NCBI GenBank assembly: GCA_022353185.1
Contig: JAKRWB010000125.1
Span: 1-14,155 of the forward strand
Origin: ANME-2 cluster archaeon
GTDB taxonomy: Archaea; Halobacteriota; Methanosarcinia; Methanosarcinales; Methanocomedenaceae
Direction: 5' to 3'
Length of the DNA: 14,155 bases
A model generated the notes under the pieces. The model did not search any database and had not been told where the DNA came from. It saw nothing but the letters and a program-made list of their open reading frames with translations. Positions 1-7,077 of the stretch are shown here, one piece after another (within the stretch, counting starts at the first letter, position 1; each line of letters starts with the position of its first letter). A program made the position numbers and the translations under genes.

Positions 1-57
1 CTTAATGGACGGGTGATTGAATTTAAGTGATTTGTCTAATTTAACTTGGTCGAAAAA

Positions 58-408
58 TCAAAATGGCCGAAAGTCATGTCTTAACTGATTGTACACAAAA
101 TGGGGTTCACTCCATTTCATGTCGGTAAGGTCTACGATAAGACCAATTTTGACTAAATCGAACACTACAAAATATATCTGGTTAGGTTCAAGTTTAACGT
201 ATTTATCACGTGAATAATGCTGCTTTATGCAATGGAGATAAATGAAGTCCGCGATCTGCATCTGTTGAATCCTTTCCAATTGTGTCTTTCTGAACACATC
301 TTGCTTAATGCGTTCAAGATGTTCTTTCATGAGTTTCCGCAATTGGCTTGTGAAATAGGCAATGGCGGATAACAATGTATATCCGAACAAGGTTCGCATA
401 TACATCAC
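58..408 (-). CDS. Hypothetical protein, about 116 residues
   Basis: I do not recognise this protein. It would begin at GTG 408 or at one of the ATGs just inside it (405-403 or 399-397), and it ends at a TGA at 60-58. Its composition is protein-like. A short hydrophobic stretch (about residues 6-20) is followed by a basic, helix-prone segment rich in K, R, Q and E (about 22-50), then an aromatic and hydrophobic part ending in a run of basic and aromatic residues. No SD lies close to any of the starts. It is transcribed away from livG and has no visible partner. It could be a genuine small gene or the tail of a decayed mobile-element gene; nothing in the sequence decides between these. Confidence 0.35.
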   Translation of the reverse strand: MMYMRTLFGYTLLSAIAYFTSQLRKLMKEHLERIKQDVFRKTQLERIQQMQIADFIYLHCIKQHYSRDKYVKLEPNQIYFVVFDLVKIGLIVDLTDMKWSEPHFVYNQLRHDFRPF

Positions 409-507
409 TCAGGTCGAACTCCGCAATCGTCAGTTATTTTCTCCCACATTTTATCAATAAACTATCCAATGAGCTTCTAATCTCACCTATATTCTTGTTA
501 CTCATGC

Positions 508-520
508 GTATATATTTTTT
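508..520 (+). promoter_or_regulatory. Possible TATA box for livGF
   Basis: An AT-rich TATA-like run (GTATATATTTTTT) lies about 80-90 bases before the livG start, in the spacer between the divergent hypothetical gene and livG. Transcription would begin near 535-545, giving a leader of about 55-65 bases. No clear BRE is visible, so the call rests on the TATA-like run and its position. Confidence 0.4.
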
Positions 521-591
521 ATCTCCAACCCCACACGCCCATTTTGGAAAAGTCTATATTACATCAATCCATAAAATTCAAAATCATTAAG

Positions 592-597
592 GGTGAT
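592..597 (+). promoter_or_regulatory. Shine-Dalgarno GGTGAT that bears on the livG start
   Basis: GGTGAT matches the archaeal anti-SD and ends four bases before CTG 602-604. The same GGTGAT with the same four-base gap precedes ATG 9091 of a CBS gene in this window. The GTG at 593 lies inside the SD itself, so it is a poor initiation codon although it is the first standard one in frame. Confidence 0.5.
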
Positions 598-1330
598 TAT
601 TCTGCTGGAAGCAAAAAACCTAACCAAAACATTCGGCGGCCTTGTAGCCGTGTCCGATGTGGACATCTATGTAGGTCAAGGAGAGATAGTAGGTCTGGTA
701 GGACCCAACGGTGCCGGAAAATCCACCCTCTTAAACCTCATCAGCGGCATATACCGCCCCGACTCTGGCTCCATCATTTTCAACGGTAACGACATTACCA
801 AAATGCCCCCTTTTAAAGTGTGCAAACTGGGTATCACCAAAACCTTCCAGTTGATACATTCATTCCCTGAAATGACAGCACTGGAAAATGTAATGGTAGG
901 AGCCCTGTTCGGCGACGAGGACAACGGCAACATGAAAGGTGCACAGAACAAAGCAATCGAATTGCTCCAGTTCATAGGATTTTCAAAAAATAAGATACAC
1001 CTTCCAGTCAAGAACCTGAACCTCATGGAACTCAAGTACATACAACTGGCCCGCGCCCTGTCCACCAACCCAAAACTCATCCTGCTGGATGAAGTGACCA
1101 CAGGCCTCAATCCAAAAGAAAGCCTCCAGGCCATAGAACTAATAAAAAAGATGCGCGACAACGGCACATCGGTCCTGATGGTAGAGCACATAATGCGCGT
1201 AATCATGGGAGTATCTGACCGTATCGTAGTGCTGGATTACGGGAAGAAGATTGCTGACGGTACCCCTGAAGAGATTGCAAACAACGAAAAAGTAATTGAA
1301 TCATATCTGGGTGAGAAGTATATCTTTTAA
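593..1330 (+). CDS. livG: Branched-chain amino acid-type ABC transporter ATP-binding protein LivG
   Basis: This is one of the two cytoplasmic ATPases that power the Liv-type importer (receptor LivJ, permeases LivH and LivM). Visible motifs are Walker A GPNGAGKST (residues 37-45), Q-loop Q86, Walker B LILLDE (162-167), the D-loop region TTGLNPKE and switch histidine H199. The usual LSGGQ signature is replaced by a NLNLMELKYIQLARAL-like segment (about 141-156), a divergence also known in some LivG subfamilies, so the protein is probably active. The length of about 245 residues is normal. GTG 593 is the first standard start, but it sits inside the GGTGAT SD. CTG 602 would give the family-typical N-terminus MLEAKNLTKTFGG. 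livF follows after 11 bases. The Liv family assignment is strong, but the transported substrate (leucine/isoleucine/valine, amide or urea) cannot be read from this subunit. Confidence 0.93.
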   Translation: MIILLEAKNLTKTFGGLVAVSDVDIYVGQGEIVGLVGPNGAGKSTLLNLISGIYRPDSGSIIFNGNDITKMPPFKVCKLGITKTFQLIHSFPEMTALENVMVGALFGDEDNGNMKGAQNKAIELLQFIGFSKNKIHLPVKNLNLMELKYIQLARALSTNPKLILLDEVTTGLNPKESLQAIELIKKMRDNGTSVLMVEHIMRVIMGVSDRIVVLDYGKKIADGTPEEIANNEKVIESYLGEKYIF

Positions 1331-1341
1331 GGAGTTATGGA

Positions 1342-2037
1342 ATGCTCAAAATTGAAAATATCAATGTCTCCTACGGTTCTGTAAAAATCCTATGGGATGT
1401 GAATTTCCACATAGACGAAGGAGAGATTATTACTATTATCGGTCCCAACGGTGCAGGTAAGACTACCATTGTCAAGACCTTAATGGGACTGCTCAAACCC
1501 ACATCAGGAACAATCGAATTCAATGGAAACCCCATCCACAAGGCACCCACACACCAGATCGTAAAGGATGGAATCGCCCTGGTACCGGAAGGAAGGGAAC
1601 TGTTCCCCAGAATGACCATAATGGAAAACCTGCAAATGGGAGCATACACCTCTGATGAAAAAGAAGAAACCCTGAAATGGGTGTTCGACCTGTTCCCTAG
1701 GTTAGAAGAACGGCAAAAACAGTCTGCTGGTACCATGAGTGGCGGCGAGCAGCAGATGCTGGCCATTGCAAGGGGTCTGATGTCCCGTCCTAAACTGTTG
1801 ATACTCGATGAACCGTCCCTGGGGTTAGCACCGATAATGGTCAAAAAGGTGTTCGAGATTGTCAAGACCCTTAACAGTCAGGGTGTGACCTTGCTACTGG
1901 TGGAACAGAACATCCATCATGCTCTTGAAGCTTCAAACCGGGGATATGTACTTGAAACGGGGCGCATAACCCTTGAAGGGGCAAGCAGTGAACTGCTTGA
2001 CAATAACCACGTCAAAGAGGCGTATCTCGGGATGTAA
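1342..2037 (+). CDS. livF: Branched-chain amino acid-type ABC transporter ATP-binding protein LivF
   Basis: This is the second ATPase of the Liv importer. It carries Walker A GPNGAGKTT (residues 34-42), the VPEGRELFP segment typical of LivF (81-89), a canonical signature MSGGEQQ (132-138) and Walker B LLILDE (152-157), with the switch histidine after VEQNIHH. ATG 1342 is supported by SD GGAG at 1331-1334, seven bases upstream. The length of 231 residues is usual for LivF. It follows livG by 11 bases, so the two ATPases are co-transcribed and should form the heterodimeric motor. Its last 26 bases overlap the 3' end of livM on the opposite strand. Unlike LivG it has an intact LSGGQ-type motif. 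Confidence 0.95.
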   Translation: MLKIENINVSYGSVKILWDVNFHIDEGEIITIIGPNGAGKTTIVKTLMGLLKPTSGTIEFNGNPIHKAPTHQIVKDGIALVPEGRELFPRMTIMENLQMGAYTSDEKEETLKWVFDLFPRLEERQKQSAGTMSGGEQQMLAIARGLMSRPKLLILDEPSLGLAPIMVKKVFEIVKTLNSQGVTLLLVEQNIHHALEASNRGYVLETGRITLEGASSELLDNNHVKEAYLGM

Positions 2038-3040
2038 TGCCCGATACTTTATTTATTAACTTTTTCATCAACGGCATCAAGCCTTTGGGTAAGAACAGTA
2101 TCTCAAGTACCAGTATCAATCCCAGGATTAGCAGTCGGTCAATGCTCATCCCCATCATTCCCATCTGTTCCCATATGAGGTTTATGACCAGTGCACCTAT
2201 GATGGGGCCTCCGATAGTACCGATTCCTCCGCTTATTGTCATGATTATGGGCATAAAGGAATTATGTATGCTGAATATCTCGGGGTTGATGAAATAATTA
2301 TAAGGAGCAAACAGTGCTCCTGCAAACCCTGCCATAAAGGTACTTATCATGAATGCTATCAGTTTATAGCGTGTGATATCTACACCCATCATGCCTGCTT
2401 CAGCCTGGTTCTCCCTTATGGCTGCAAAAGCAAAGCCTATCTTTGACCTGATTACCAGATGGGATGCCAGTATTGTTCCCACCATAGCAAAGAAGAACAG
2501 GTAATAATATTGATCTCGCGAAACAATATTTGGTGAATATATTCCAAGGCTGCCGCCGAGCATATGTGGGTCCAGGTTGCCGGATACCCCTACAGCAACA
2601 AGTAAACCGTTTATGGCCTCAATAAAGACCGATGACTCATTTACCACTGCCGCCATAATTATGGCAAAACCAAATGTAACAAGTCCCAGGAACCATTCTT
2701 TTAACCTGACACATATTACCCCCAGGAACAAACCTACCAGTGATGCAGCCAGTGCGCCCATTAACACGCTAACTACGGGTGTGACACCGTTTATAATCAA
2801 AATAGTGGAAGCAAAAGCTCCTATACCAAGAAAAGCCGCATGTCCCAGGGATGCCTGCCCGGAATATGCAAGCAGGTTCCAGCTTGTTGAAAACATGATG
2901 TAGAAGAATGTGAGAATTATAATCCTGTTAAAGAAATCATCGGTTATCACCATAGGCAGTATCAGTCCGATTATTACCAGTAATATGTAGGCTGAGTATA
3001 CGGACACTGCATATTTACGAACGAGTTCTGTTACAGTCAT
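2012..3040 (-). CDS. livM: Branched-chain amino acid-type ABC transporter permease LivM
   Basis: This integral membrane permease of the Liv importer pairs with LivH to form the translocation channel. It has about nine or ten hydrophobic segments, the family motif GQASLGHAAFLG (from residue 61), a cytoplasmic EAA-like loop around AAIRENQAEAGMMGVD that contacts the ATPases, and a C-terminal ISGGIGTIGGPIIGA motif. The length of 342 residues is typical. ATG 3040 lies one base after the livH stop (TGAGATG), and a GGGGAGG-like SD sits inside the end of livH, so translation is coupled. The gene converges on livF and overlaps it by 26 bases at the 3' end, leaving no room for a terminator between them. 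Confidence 0.94.
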   Translation of the reverse strand: MTVTELVRKYAVSVYSAYILLVIIGLILPMVITDDFFNRIIILTFFYIMFSTSWNLLAYSGQASLGHAAFLGIGAFASTILIINGVTPVVSVLMGALAASLVGLFLGVICVRLKEWFLGLVTFGFAIIMAAVVNESSVFIEAINGLLVAVGVSGNLDPHMLGGSLGIYSPNIVSRDQYYYLFFFAMVGTILASHLVIRSKIGFAFAAIRENQAEAGMMGVDITRYKLIAFMISTFMAGFAGALFAPYNYFINPEIFSIHNSFMPIIMTISGGIGTIGGPIIGALVINLIWEQMGMMGMSIDRLLILGLILVLEILFLPKGLMPLMKKLINKVSGITSRDTPL

Positions 3041-3041
3041 C

Positions 3042-3914
3042 TCAGTGTTCCTCCCCGAAAAGGCCGGTCGGTCTTATTATCAGCACAATTATCAGAAGTA
3101 CAAATGCTACCGCATCTTTCCATGCCCCACCGAAATAGAAAATAGTGAAATTCTGCACCAGTCCAAGCATCAGTCCTGCGATGATAGCACCTGGTATGCT
3201 ACCAAGACCGCCAATAATAATAACGGTGAATGCCATGATACCGGGTATGGTTCCCATATATGGGTTGAACGGGGACAGGATACCGGTAATAGTGCCCGCC
3301 GCTGCGGCAAGGGCCGCACCAATGCCGAAACTTAACATATACATGTGGTTGACATTTACACCCATTAACATGGCTGCCTCATGGTTCTGGCTTGTTGCTC
3401 TTAGCGCCCGGCCCACATCGGTCTTTGTAAGGAATAAATATAGGCAAATAAGTATCAATGCCGTAAAGGCAATGGCTATAAGCCGGTCATAGGTTATGTT
3501 CAACATTCCCAGATCCAGGGTAGCTGAACTGAATGAGCTGTTGATCTTCCTGATGTCATCGGTCCATAATTTCACGGCTGCATTTTGAAGAATATAAATT
3601 AATCCCAGACTTAAGAATATCTCGTTAAGTTTTCCAGTACCCAGTACCTTCCTGAAACCATAACGCTCTATTATAACCCCAAAAACACCCACGAGTATCA
3701 TTGATATAAACAGAATAAAGTATGGATTAAGTCCTGTGTAGTAATAAACCCAGAAACTGGTAAAAGCGCCCAGCATCATGATTTCACCGTGGGCAAAGTT
3801 CACCACTTTCATGACGCCGAATATCATGTTCAGGCCCACTGCCATGAGCACATAGATACATCCGGCGGTCAGCCCCCAGATGAATATCTGTAATAATGTC
3901 GTGATTTCAGCCAT
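3042..3914 (-). CDS. livH: Branched-chain amino acid-type ABC transporter permease LivH
   Basis: This is the second membrane permease of the Liv importer, with about eight hydrophobic segments over 290 residues, a usual length. It shows the LivH hallmark NFAHGE (residues 39-44) followed by IMMLGAF, an EAA-like loop (RALRATSQNHEAAMLMGVN) and a GGLGSIPGAIIAG segment near the C-terminus. ATG 3914 has only an A/T-rich leader and no clear SD. It follows livJ by 36 bases that contain a hairpin and T-tract, so part of the livJ transcript should stop before this gene. livM follows with a one-base gap. Substrate range is set mainly by LivJ and is unknown. Confidence 0.94.
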   Translation of the reverse strand: MAEITTLLQIFIWGLTAGCIYVLMAVGLNMIFGVMKVVNFAHGEIMMLGAFTSFWVYYYTGLNPYFILFISMILVGVFGVIIERYGFRKVLGTGKLNEIFLSLGLIYILQNAAVKLWTDDIRKINSSFSSATLDLGMLNITYDRLIAIAFTALILICLYLFLTKTDVGRALRATSQNHEAAMLMGVNVNHMYMLSFGIGAALAAAAGTITGILSPFNPYMGTIPGIMAFTVIIIGGLGSIPGAIIAGLMLGLVQNFTIFYFGGAWKDAVAFVLLIIVLIIRPTGLFGEEH

Positions 3915-3921
3915 TTTTTAA

Positions 3922-3959
3922 AAAATGAAAAAAGTAAAAAGGTGGATTATTCATCCACC
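3922..3959 (-). terminator. Hairpin plus T-tract between livJ and livH (attenuator or RNA stabiliser)
   Basis: On the reverse strand a perfect 7-base-pair stem (GGTGGAT/ATCCACC, five-base loop) spans 3959-3941. It is followed directly by a T-rich run broken by single A or C bases down to about 3922. The stem includes the last two codons and stop of livJ. This resembles a Rho-independent terminator and is well placed to limit read-through from the receptor gene into the permease genes. In archaea the T-tract alone may terminate, and the stem may act by protecting the livJ mRNA 3' end. Confidence 0.5.
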
Positions 3960-5240
3960 AATTTCATATTTGTCTGGCAATACAAAGTCCTGGCTCTTGA
4001 GATCTTCGGGGAGGACTATGACAGGTATAAGTTCTTCTGTCTCCTCGTCCCAGAACATCTGTTCAATGAATATCCTTGGTGATATTTCATTATATTCATC
4101 AAAAGAAATGTTCCCGCCTTCCATCAAAATGAGCATCTCCGGTTCATTGGTCTGTTTGATGGCATCTCTGACATCGGTCCTGTCCAGAGTGCCTGCACGC
4201 TCAATTGCAGACTTTACCAGATAGATGCCGTCATAGGTATCAGCGCCCATCATACCGGGCATTACACCCCATTTAGCAAGGTATGCTTCCCTGTATGGTC
4301 CCATCAGTTCAGTGTATTCGGGAGCATAGGGTGCAAACTTGCTCTCAAGCAGTTGGCCGTCGCCCCATTCTCCCAGGAGTTCATAGAACGCCGGGTCTTC
4401 GTTACATTCAACTGCCATATAAACCGTATTCAAACCTACATCCCTCTGTCCCTGGATAAAGATATTGGCAGTATCCGGCACAAAACCAACAGTGTACACA
4501 GCATCAGGTTTGGCACCTGCTATCTTGGTGAGATATGCATGGAAGTCAGTCTCAGTCCCAGGATACTTCTGCTGTTCCACTAACTCTATGGGCAGGTTAT
4601 TTTCCTCAATATATGCCACGCTGGATTCAATAACGCCTTTTCCATAAGCATCGTCGCGGTATATCAGGGCCAGTTTCAGGTCCCTGTCTGCAGCAACCAA
4701 TGGTTTGAGTTCGTCTACAAAGAACTGCAGGATAGGTTGGGAATAGTCATCAGTGGTCGAGCAATAGTGGAAGAAATAACTGGTATCGACCTCAGTCCTT
4801 CTTGTAACCTGAGCACTGGACGCACCGGTAATGACGTATGGCACCTTACCGGCGGCAGGCACCTGGTTAGCCAGCGTGACTCCGCTGGAGAAACCGCCCA
4901 CCAGCACTACAACATTCTCGCTGGTGATCAACCGCTCCACTGCAGTCACACCTTCGATTGGCGAGGTCTGGGTATCTCCTTCCACCAGTTCCAGTGGGAT
5001 TTTCACACCATATTCTGATACAAACACTCCACCATCGGCGTTTATCTCTTCAACTGCAAGTATGGCAGCCTGTTTCATGTCTTTACCCACATCAGAAGCT
5101 CCACCTGATAACGGTGCCACCAAACCTATCTTGATGGACTCCGGTACCGTGGCCTCATCAGAGGGACCAGTACAACCTGCAGCAATAATAGCTGCAAGTA
5201 TCAATAAAATAATCAATATTTTCCCATTAACAACTTTCAT
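3951..5240 (-). CDS. livJ: Liv-type substrate-binding lipoprotein LivJ
   Basis: This is the extracytoplasmic receptor of the Liv importer (type 1 periplasmic-binding fold, Leu/Ile/Val-binding family). A lipoprotein signal is clear: a lysine near the start, a hydrophobic run IIAAGC and lipobox cysteine C23, after which the mature chain begins TGPSDEATV. The family opening IGLVAPLSGGASDVGK follows. At 429 residues it is somewhat longer than many bacterial LivJ proteins. I place the start at ATG 5240-5238: the SD AGGAGG (5256-5251) lies ten bases before it, but only one base before the alternative ATG 5249, which would give 432 residues. It heads the reverse operon livJ-livH-livM. The ligand cannot be assigned; amino acids, amides and urea are all known for this fold. 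Confidence 0.92.
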   Translation of the reverse strand: MKVVNGKILIILLILAAIIAAGCTGPSDEATVPESIKIGLVAPLSGGASDVGKDMKQAAILAVEEINADGGVFVSEYGVKIPLELVEGDTQTSPIEGVTAVERLITSENVVVLVGGFSSGVTLANQVPAAGKVPYVITGASSAQVTRRTEVDTSYFFHYCSTTDDYSQPILQFFVDELKPLVAADRDLKLALIYRDDAYGKGVIESSVAYIEENNLPIELVEQQKYPGTETDFHAYLTKIAGAKPDAVYTVGFVPDTANIFIQGQRDVGLNTVYMAVECNEDPAFYELLGEWGDGQLLESKFAPYAPEYTELMGPYREAYLAKWGVMPGMMGADTYDGIYLVKSAIERAGTLDRTDVRDAIKQTNEPEMLILMEGGNISFDEYNEISPRIFIEQMFWDEETEELIPVIVLPEDLKSQDFVLPDKYEIGG

Positions 5241-5250
5241 TATTAGCATT

Positions 5251-5256
5251 CCTCCT
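5251..5256 (-). promoter_or_regulatory. Shine-Dalgarno AGGAGG deciding the livJ start
   Basis: AGGAGG on the reverse strand ends one base before ATG 5249 and ten bases before ATG 5240. A one-base gap is too short for initiation, so the inner ATG is preferred; the signal peptide is intact either way. Confidence 0.6.
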
Positions 5257-5310
5257 ATTAGATAAATAGAATATAATGAATATTAGCCATGTTAGTTGTT
5301 AACAATTCAC

Positions 5311-5325
5311 TATATAAATCTTTCG
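5311..5325 (-). promoter_or_regulatory. BRE/TATA promoter of livJHM
   Basis: Reading the reverse strand, CGAAAGA is followed by TTTATATA, a textbook archaeal BRE plus TATA box. Transcription would begin near 5285-5290, giving a leader of about 45-50 bases before livJ. The perfect palindrome TTGTTAACAA at 5296-5305 lies between the box and the predicted start, where a regulator would block polymerase. Confidence 0.6.
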
Positions 5326-5477
5326 AGTTTTAAAAAAGCGGAAATATTTCACAGGTTGGATATAATTACCGGCTCGCCATGTCTTGAAAAATGAAATTGT
5401 ACGGAACCATACATTTATGTCTCAATCTATGCAGTCGGTTTGTGTTCAAAGGTAGCAATGCCTGATACATCCAACCC

Positions 5478-5485
5478 TTTATATC
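5478..5485 (+). promoter_or_regulatory. TATA box for the first CBS gene
   Basis: TTTATATC lies about 50 bases before ATG 5535. Predicted transcription start is near 5508, giving a leader of about 27 bases that contains the strong SD AGGGAGG (5521-5527), seven bases before the ATG. The rest of the 5250-5534 spacer holds the divergent livJ promoter and nothing else I recognise. Confidence 0.5.
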
Positions 5486-5534
5486 TCATCAAATAGATAC
5501 GGTTCAATTGTAAATATTCAAGGGAGGAAGCATT

Positions 5535-6092
5535 ATGGAAACTGGTATGCCAGTAAAAGAGATTATGACAAGTGATCCCATTTCTGTAGATATAAATACC
5601 AAAATATCAGATGCTGCAAAAACGATGGTTGAACTGGATGTTGGCAGTATTATAGTGACAGAAGGGAACAATCCAGTAGGGATATTAACCGAACACGATA
5701 TGGTCAAGAAAATCATCTCAAAGAATAATGTTCCAGATTCATTTACCCTGAAGAATGTAATGACAACCCCGCTCATCACTATTGACGCTGATGAAGATAT
5801 CCAAAAAGCCAAAGACCTGATGCTCAAAATGCACATCAGGAGGATACCTATTGTCAAAAACAAAAAACTGGTGGGGTTGGTGACAGACACAGACCTGGTC
5901 TCGGTATCTATCGAGATGGGGAATATTTTGTCTGAACTTATCAACATGCACAGGGAAAGAAACATTGGATCCGAAGGTGAAATACCTGAAATGATTAGCA
6001 GGGGGGTCTGTGAAAACTGCGGTCGATATTACGATAACCTTGACTATTTAAATGGGGCCCTTATGTGCGAATCTTGCAGGGAAACCGAATAA
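5535..6092 (+). CDS. Two-CBS-domain protein with C-terminal zinc ribbon
   Basis: This is a probable cytoplasmic nucleotide-sensing protein. CBS1 (about residues 8-62) has the adenosine-ligand motif TEHD (T52/D55), and CBS2 (about 73-128) has TDTD (T117/D120), so both sites of the Bateman module look competent. A polar helix joins them to a C-terminal zinc ribbon with C159-x2-C162 and C178-x2-C181. CBS plus zinc-ribbon fusions are a known archaeal family (for example Thermoplasma acidophilum Ta0289); the partner or nucleic acid bound by the ribbon is not established. The start has a strong SD (AGGGAGG). It is the only member of this five-gene CBS run with an extra domain and heads the cluster, which makes it a candidate contact between nucleotide sensing and RNA or protein. 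The function is inferred. Confidence 0.88.
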   Translation: METGMPVKEIMTSDPISVDINTKISDAAKTMVELDVGSIIVTEGNNPVGILTEHDMVKKIISKNNVPDSFTLKNVMTTPLITIDADEDIQKAKDLMLKMHIRRIPIVKNKKLVGLVTDTDLVSVSIEMGNILSELINMHRERNIGSEGEIPEMISRGVCENCGRYYDNLDYLNGALMCESCRETE

Positions 6093-6102
6093 CCCATAGT
6101 AA

Positions 6103-6108
6103 AGGGAG
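6103..6108 (+). promoter_or_regulatory. Shine-Dalgarno AGGGAG pointing to an ATT start
   Basis: AGGGAG ends eight bases before ATT 6117-6119, which is in frame with the second CBS gene. The first standard start, TTG 6135, is 26 bases from this SD and has none of its own. Confidence 0.45.
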
Positions 6109-6134
6109 TTGTTTTTATTAGCTTAAAGAAAGTT

Positions 6135-6911
6135 TTGGAAGTGATGGATAATCATCCGGTCTCAATAAATATCAATGACTATGTGACTCATGCCCGCCAG
6201 TTGATGCGTGATTACCACATGACATTGCCTGTGGTGGATGACAATAAAGCAGTGCAGGGAATAATATCCGAACAGGACATACTCAATATTACCTCTACAA
6301 AGTCAAATGTCACTGTGAAAGGATATACCACAGAAATCCCGGTCATAACCGGTGATATGGATATAAAGCAAGCTGTAGCCATCATGATACAATCAAAGAC
6401 AAGTGTTGTGCCTGTGCTTGAGTCCACAAGAAATCGAAAACTTTGCGGTGCCCTATCCATAGCTGATATATTCAAGAATCTGGACCAGTCAGATGTACCT
6501 GACCGACAGGTGAAGGAATTTATGACGCAAAAGGTCAAGACTTGCTCAAGCGACGACCATTTGGCAAAGGTTTGGACCAACATGGTGGAGAAAGGATATT
6601 CTGGTTACCCTGTGTTAGACAATCATAATATGTTAGTGGGTATGGTCACCAGGTATGATATTATCAAATCCGGAGGTATAAGGATAGAAAGGGAAGATGA
6701 ACACGGTAGCAGAATAGGGACTTCATCAAGAATTTCGCATATCATGAGTAAGCCAGCTTATACCATCACTCCAGAAGCATCATTAAAAGAAGCCATTGAA
6801 ATGATGTTAAATCTGGATGTTGGGCGCCTGTGTGTCACAAACCGCGAAAAACTGGTGGGTATAATTGACAGATATGATATCGCAAAGGCATGTATTAATG
6901 AAATACAATGA
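6135..6911 (+). CDS. Four-CBS-domain protein (second of the cluster)
   Basis: This consists only of four CBS domains (two Bateman modules, about 258 residues) and has no catalytic domain. The ligand-contact motifs at the end of each domain are SEQD, SIAD, TRYD and DRYD, so the first three keep the usual (S/T)xxD pattern and the fourth has D in place of S/T. The frame is open upstream, and ATT 6117 would add SLKKVL, completing the N-terminal helix seen in the sister proteins (VKDIM-like). An AGGGAG SD is well spaced for that ATT but not for TTG 6135. The coordinates use the first standard codon. The gene follows the zinc-ribbon CBS gene by 42 bases, probably in one transcript, and is followed by a MITE-like element. 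Confidence 0.87.
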   Translation: MEVMDNHPVSININDYVTHARQLMRDYHMTLPVVDDNKAVQGIISEQDILNITSTKSNVTVKGYTTEIPVITGDMDIKQAVAIMIQSKTSVVPVLESTRNRKLCGALSIADIFKNLDQSDVPDRQVKEFMTQKVKTCSSDDHLAKVWTNMVEKGYSGYPVLDNHNMLVGMVTRYDIIKSGGIRIEREDEHGSRIGTSSRISHIMSKPAYTITPEASLKEAIEMMLNLDVGRLCVTNREKLVGIIDRYDIAKACINEIQ

Positions 6912-6928
6912 ACCTGAACCGAACTAAG

Positions 6929-7077
6929 CAGGCTGTCCCAAAACTCAAGATATGTGTACAATTTGAACATTTTGAATTCTAATTCGGCAAATATTTAGCC
7001 AGATGAAGCTAATAATTGCCTGATTGGGACAATCAACGACACAATTATACCATGTGAATTTGTTTTGGGACAGCTTG
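6929..7077. mobile_element. MITE-like non-autonomous element, 149 bases
   Basis: The left end CAGGCTGTCCCAAAAC (6929-6944) and the reverse complement of the right end CAAGCTGTCCCAAAAC (7062-7077) match at 15 of 16 positions. The element is flanked by the direct repeat TAAG (6925-6928 and 7078-7081), as expected for a target-site duplication. The interior is AT-rich, without a coding frame, and contains the short inverted repeat TGATTGGGACAATCA (7021-7035), which echoes the GGGAC core of the ends. This fits a deletion derivative or MITE moved by the transposase of a full-length insertion sequence elsewhere; the transposase family is not determinable here. Confidence 0.72.

Noticed and set aside
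375..590. Forward open frame of 71 codons before livG
   Set aside because: It covers the livG promoter region, has no SD, and shows only AT-driven composition.
676..1206. Reverse open frame opposite livG, and a similar one opposite livF (1371-1865)
   Set aside because: Both are mirror frames of conserved ABC ATPase genes with all catalytic motifs on the forward strand.
6929..7077. A regulatory RNA or terminator formed only by the two end repeats
   Set aside because: A flanking 4-base direct duplication and transposon-like terminal repeats fit a mobile element better, though RNA folding could still have a secondary effect.
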